Shown here in pieces: positions 63,979 to 64,000 of a stretch of 64,000 nt of DNA. Under the pieces are notes generated by a model. That model had not been told where the DNA came from and ran no database searches. It saw only the letters and a list, made by a program, of their open reading frames with translations. The first letter of the stretch is position 1. Each line of letters begins with the position of its first letter. Source of the stretch: Umezawaea endophytica (lineage in GTDB: Bacteria > Actinomycetota > Actinomycetes > Mycobacteriales > Pseudonocardiaceae); NCBI RefSeq assembly GCF_025061645.1, contig NZ_JANYMP010000018.1:110970-174969 (forward strand), given 5' to 3'. Made by a program: the position numbers and the translations under genes.

Positions 63979-64000
63979 TCCGCGCCACCCGTGGCGCGGA
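63979..64000 (+). terminator. Hairpin terminator at the right edge
   Basis: TCCGCGCCAC (63979-63988) and GTGGCGCGGA (63991-64000) are perfect complements 12 bases after the glycosidase stop; the loop is very short unless a base pair opens. Confidence 0.6.

Overview
The window is a gene-dense, very GC-rich stretch of an actinobacterial chromosome. Several features point to the order Pseudonocardiales (a Saccharothrix/Lentzea/Actinosynnema-type organism): actinobacterial marker genes (whiA, rbpA, opcA), frequent GTG starts, 4-base GTGA gene overlaps and many leaderless promoters. The genus is inferred; the high GC content, marker genes and gene order are read directly. I saw no rRNA, tRNA, CRISPR array, transposase or integrase.

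Layout: 0-3 kb holds a truncated GNAT acetyltransferase divergent from an XRE-cupin regulator, then an ECF sigma factor with its membrane partner and a very small protein gene. 2.9-6.4 kb is def-fmt-rsmB-flavoprotein. A LuxR-type ATPase regulator and a lone EntA-like dehydrogenase follow. 9.9-14.4 kb is the pentose/riboflavin operon rpe-ribD-ribE-ribBA-ribH plus a PH-like membrane protein. Next come a large protein with a possible degenerate ADP-ribosyltransferase domain (14.5-16.9), an EamA exporter, a WYL regulator, and phenylacetate-CoA ligase with its TetR repressor. 20.9-24.3 kb is accessory in character: a SLOG protein, an XRE-TPR regulator with a zinc ribbon, a tiny Cys/His-rich protein with a TTA codon, a possible Prim-Pol-like protein and a frameshifted remnant. 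Two Rieske lipoproteins lead to the conserved block uvrC-rapZ-yvcK-whiA (25.3-30.2).

After an 825-base gap with two long palindromes come gap-pgk-tpiA-secG and rbpA (31-34.7). 34.9-39.7 kb holds a stalked surface protein, a membrane protein, a Ser/Thr kinase and an orphan NarL-type sensor kinase. A LysR regulator is divergent from an LLM-family oxidoreductase, and PhoD follows. 43.6-51.8 kb is the minus-strand pentose-phosphate cluster tkt-tal-pgi-zwf-opcA-pgl, divergent from ctaB. 53-64 kb holds small and hypothetical genes, an HD hydrolase, a membrane/cupin gene pair, an FKBP lipoprotein, a quinone oxidoreductase with a DUF885 protein, an ATP-grasp pair, and a ROK regulator with a secreted GH27 glycosidase.

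Functionally the window joins lower glycolysis and the oxidative and non-oxidative pentose-phosphate routes to riboflavin synthesis (ribulose-5-phosphate links rpe to ribBA and ribH), with the RapZ/YvcK/WhiA regulatory block in between. The most unusual signal is not a gene. Palindromic elements at 30.3-30.65, 43.3 and 60.8 kb are built from a conserved palindromic part plus a variable but still complementary part, and their flanks show strongly strand-specific codon and base drift. At 43.3 and 60.8 kb the same 35-base core lies in opposite orientations, and the drift is on opposite strands.
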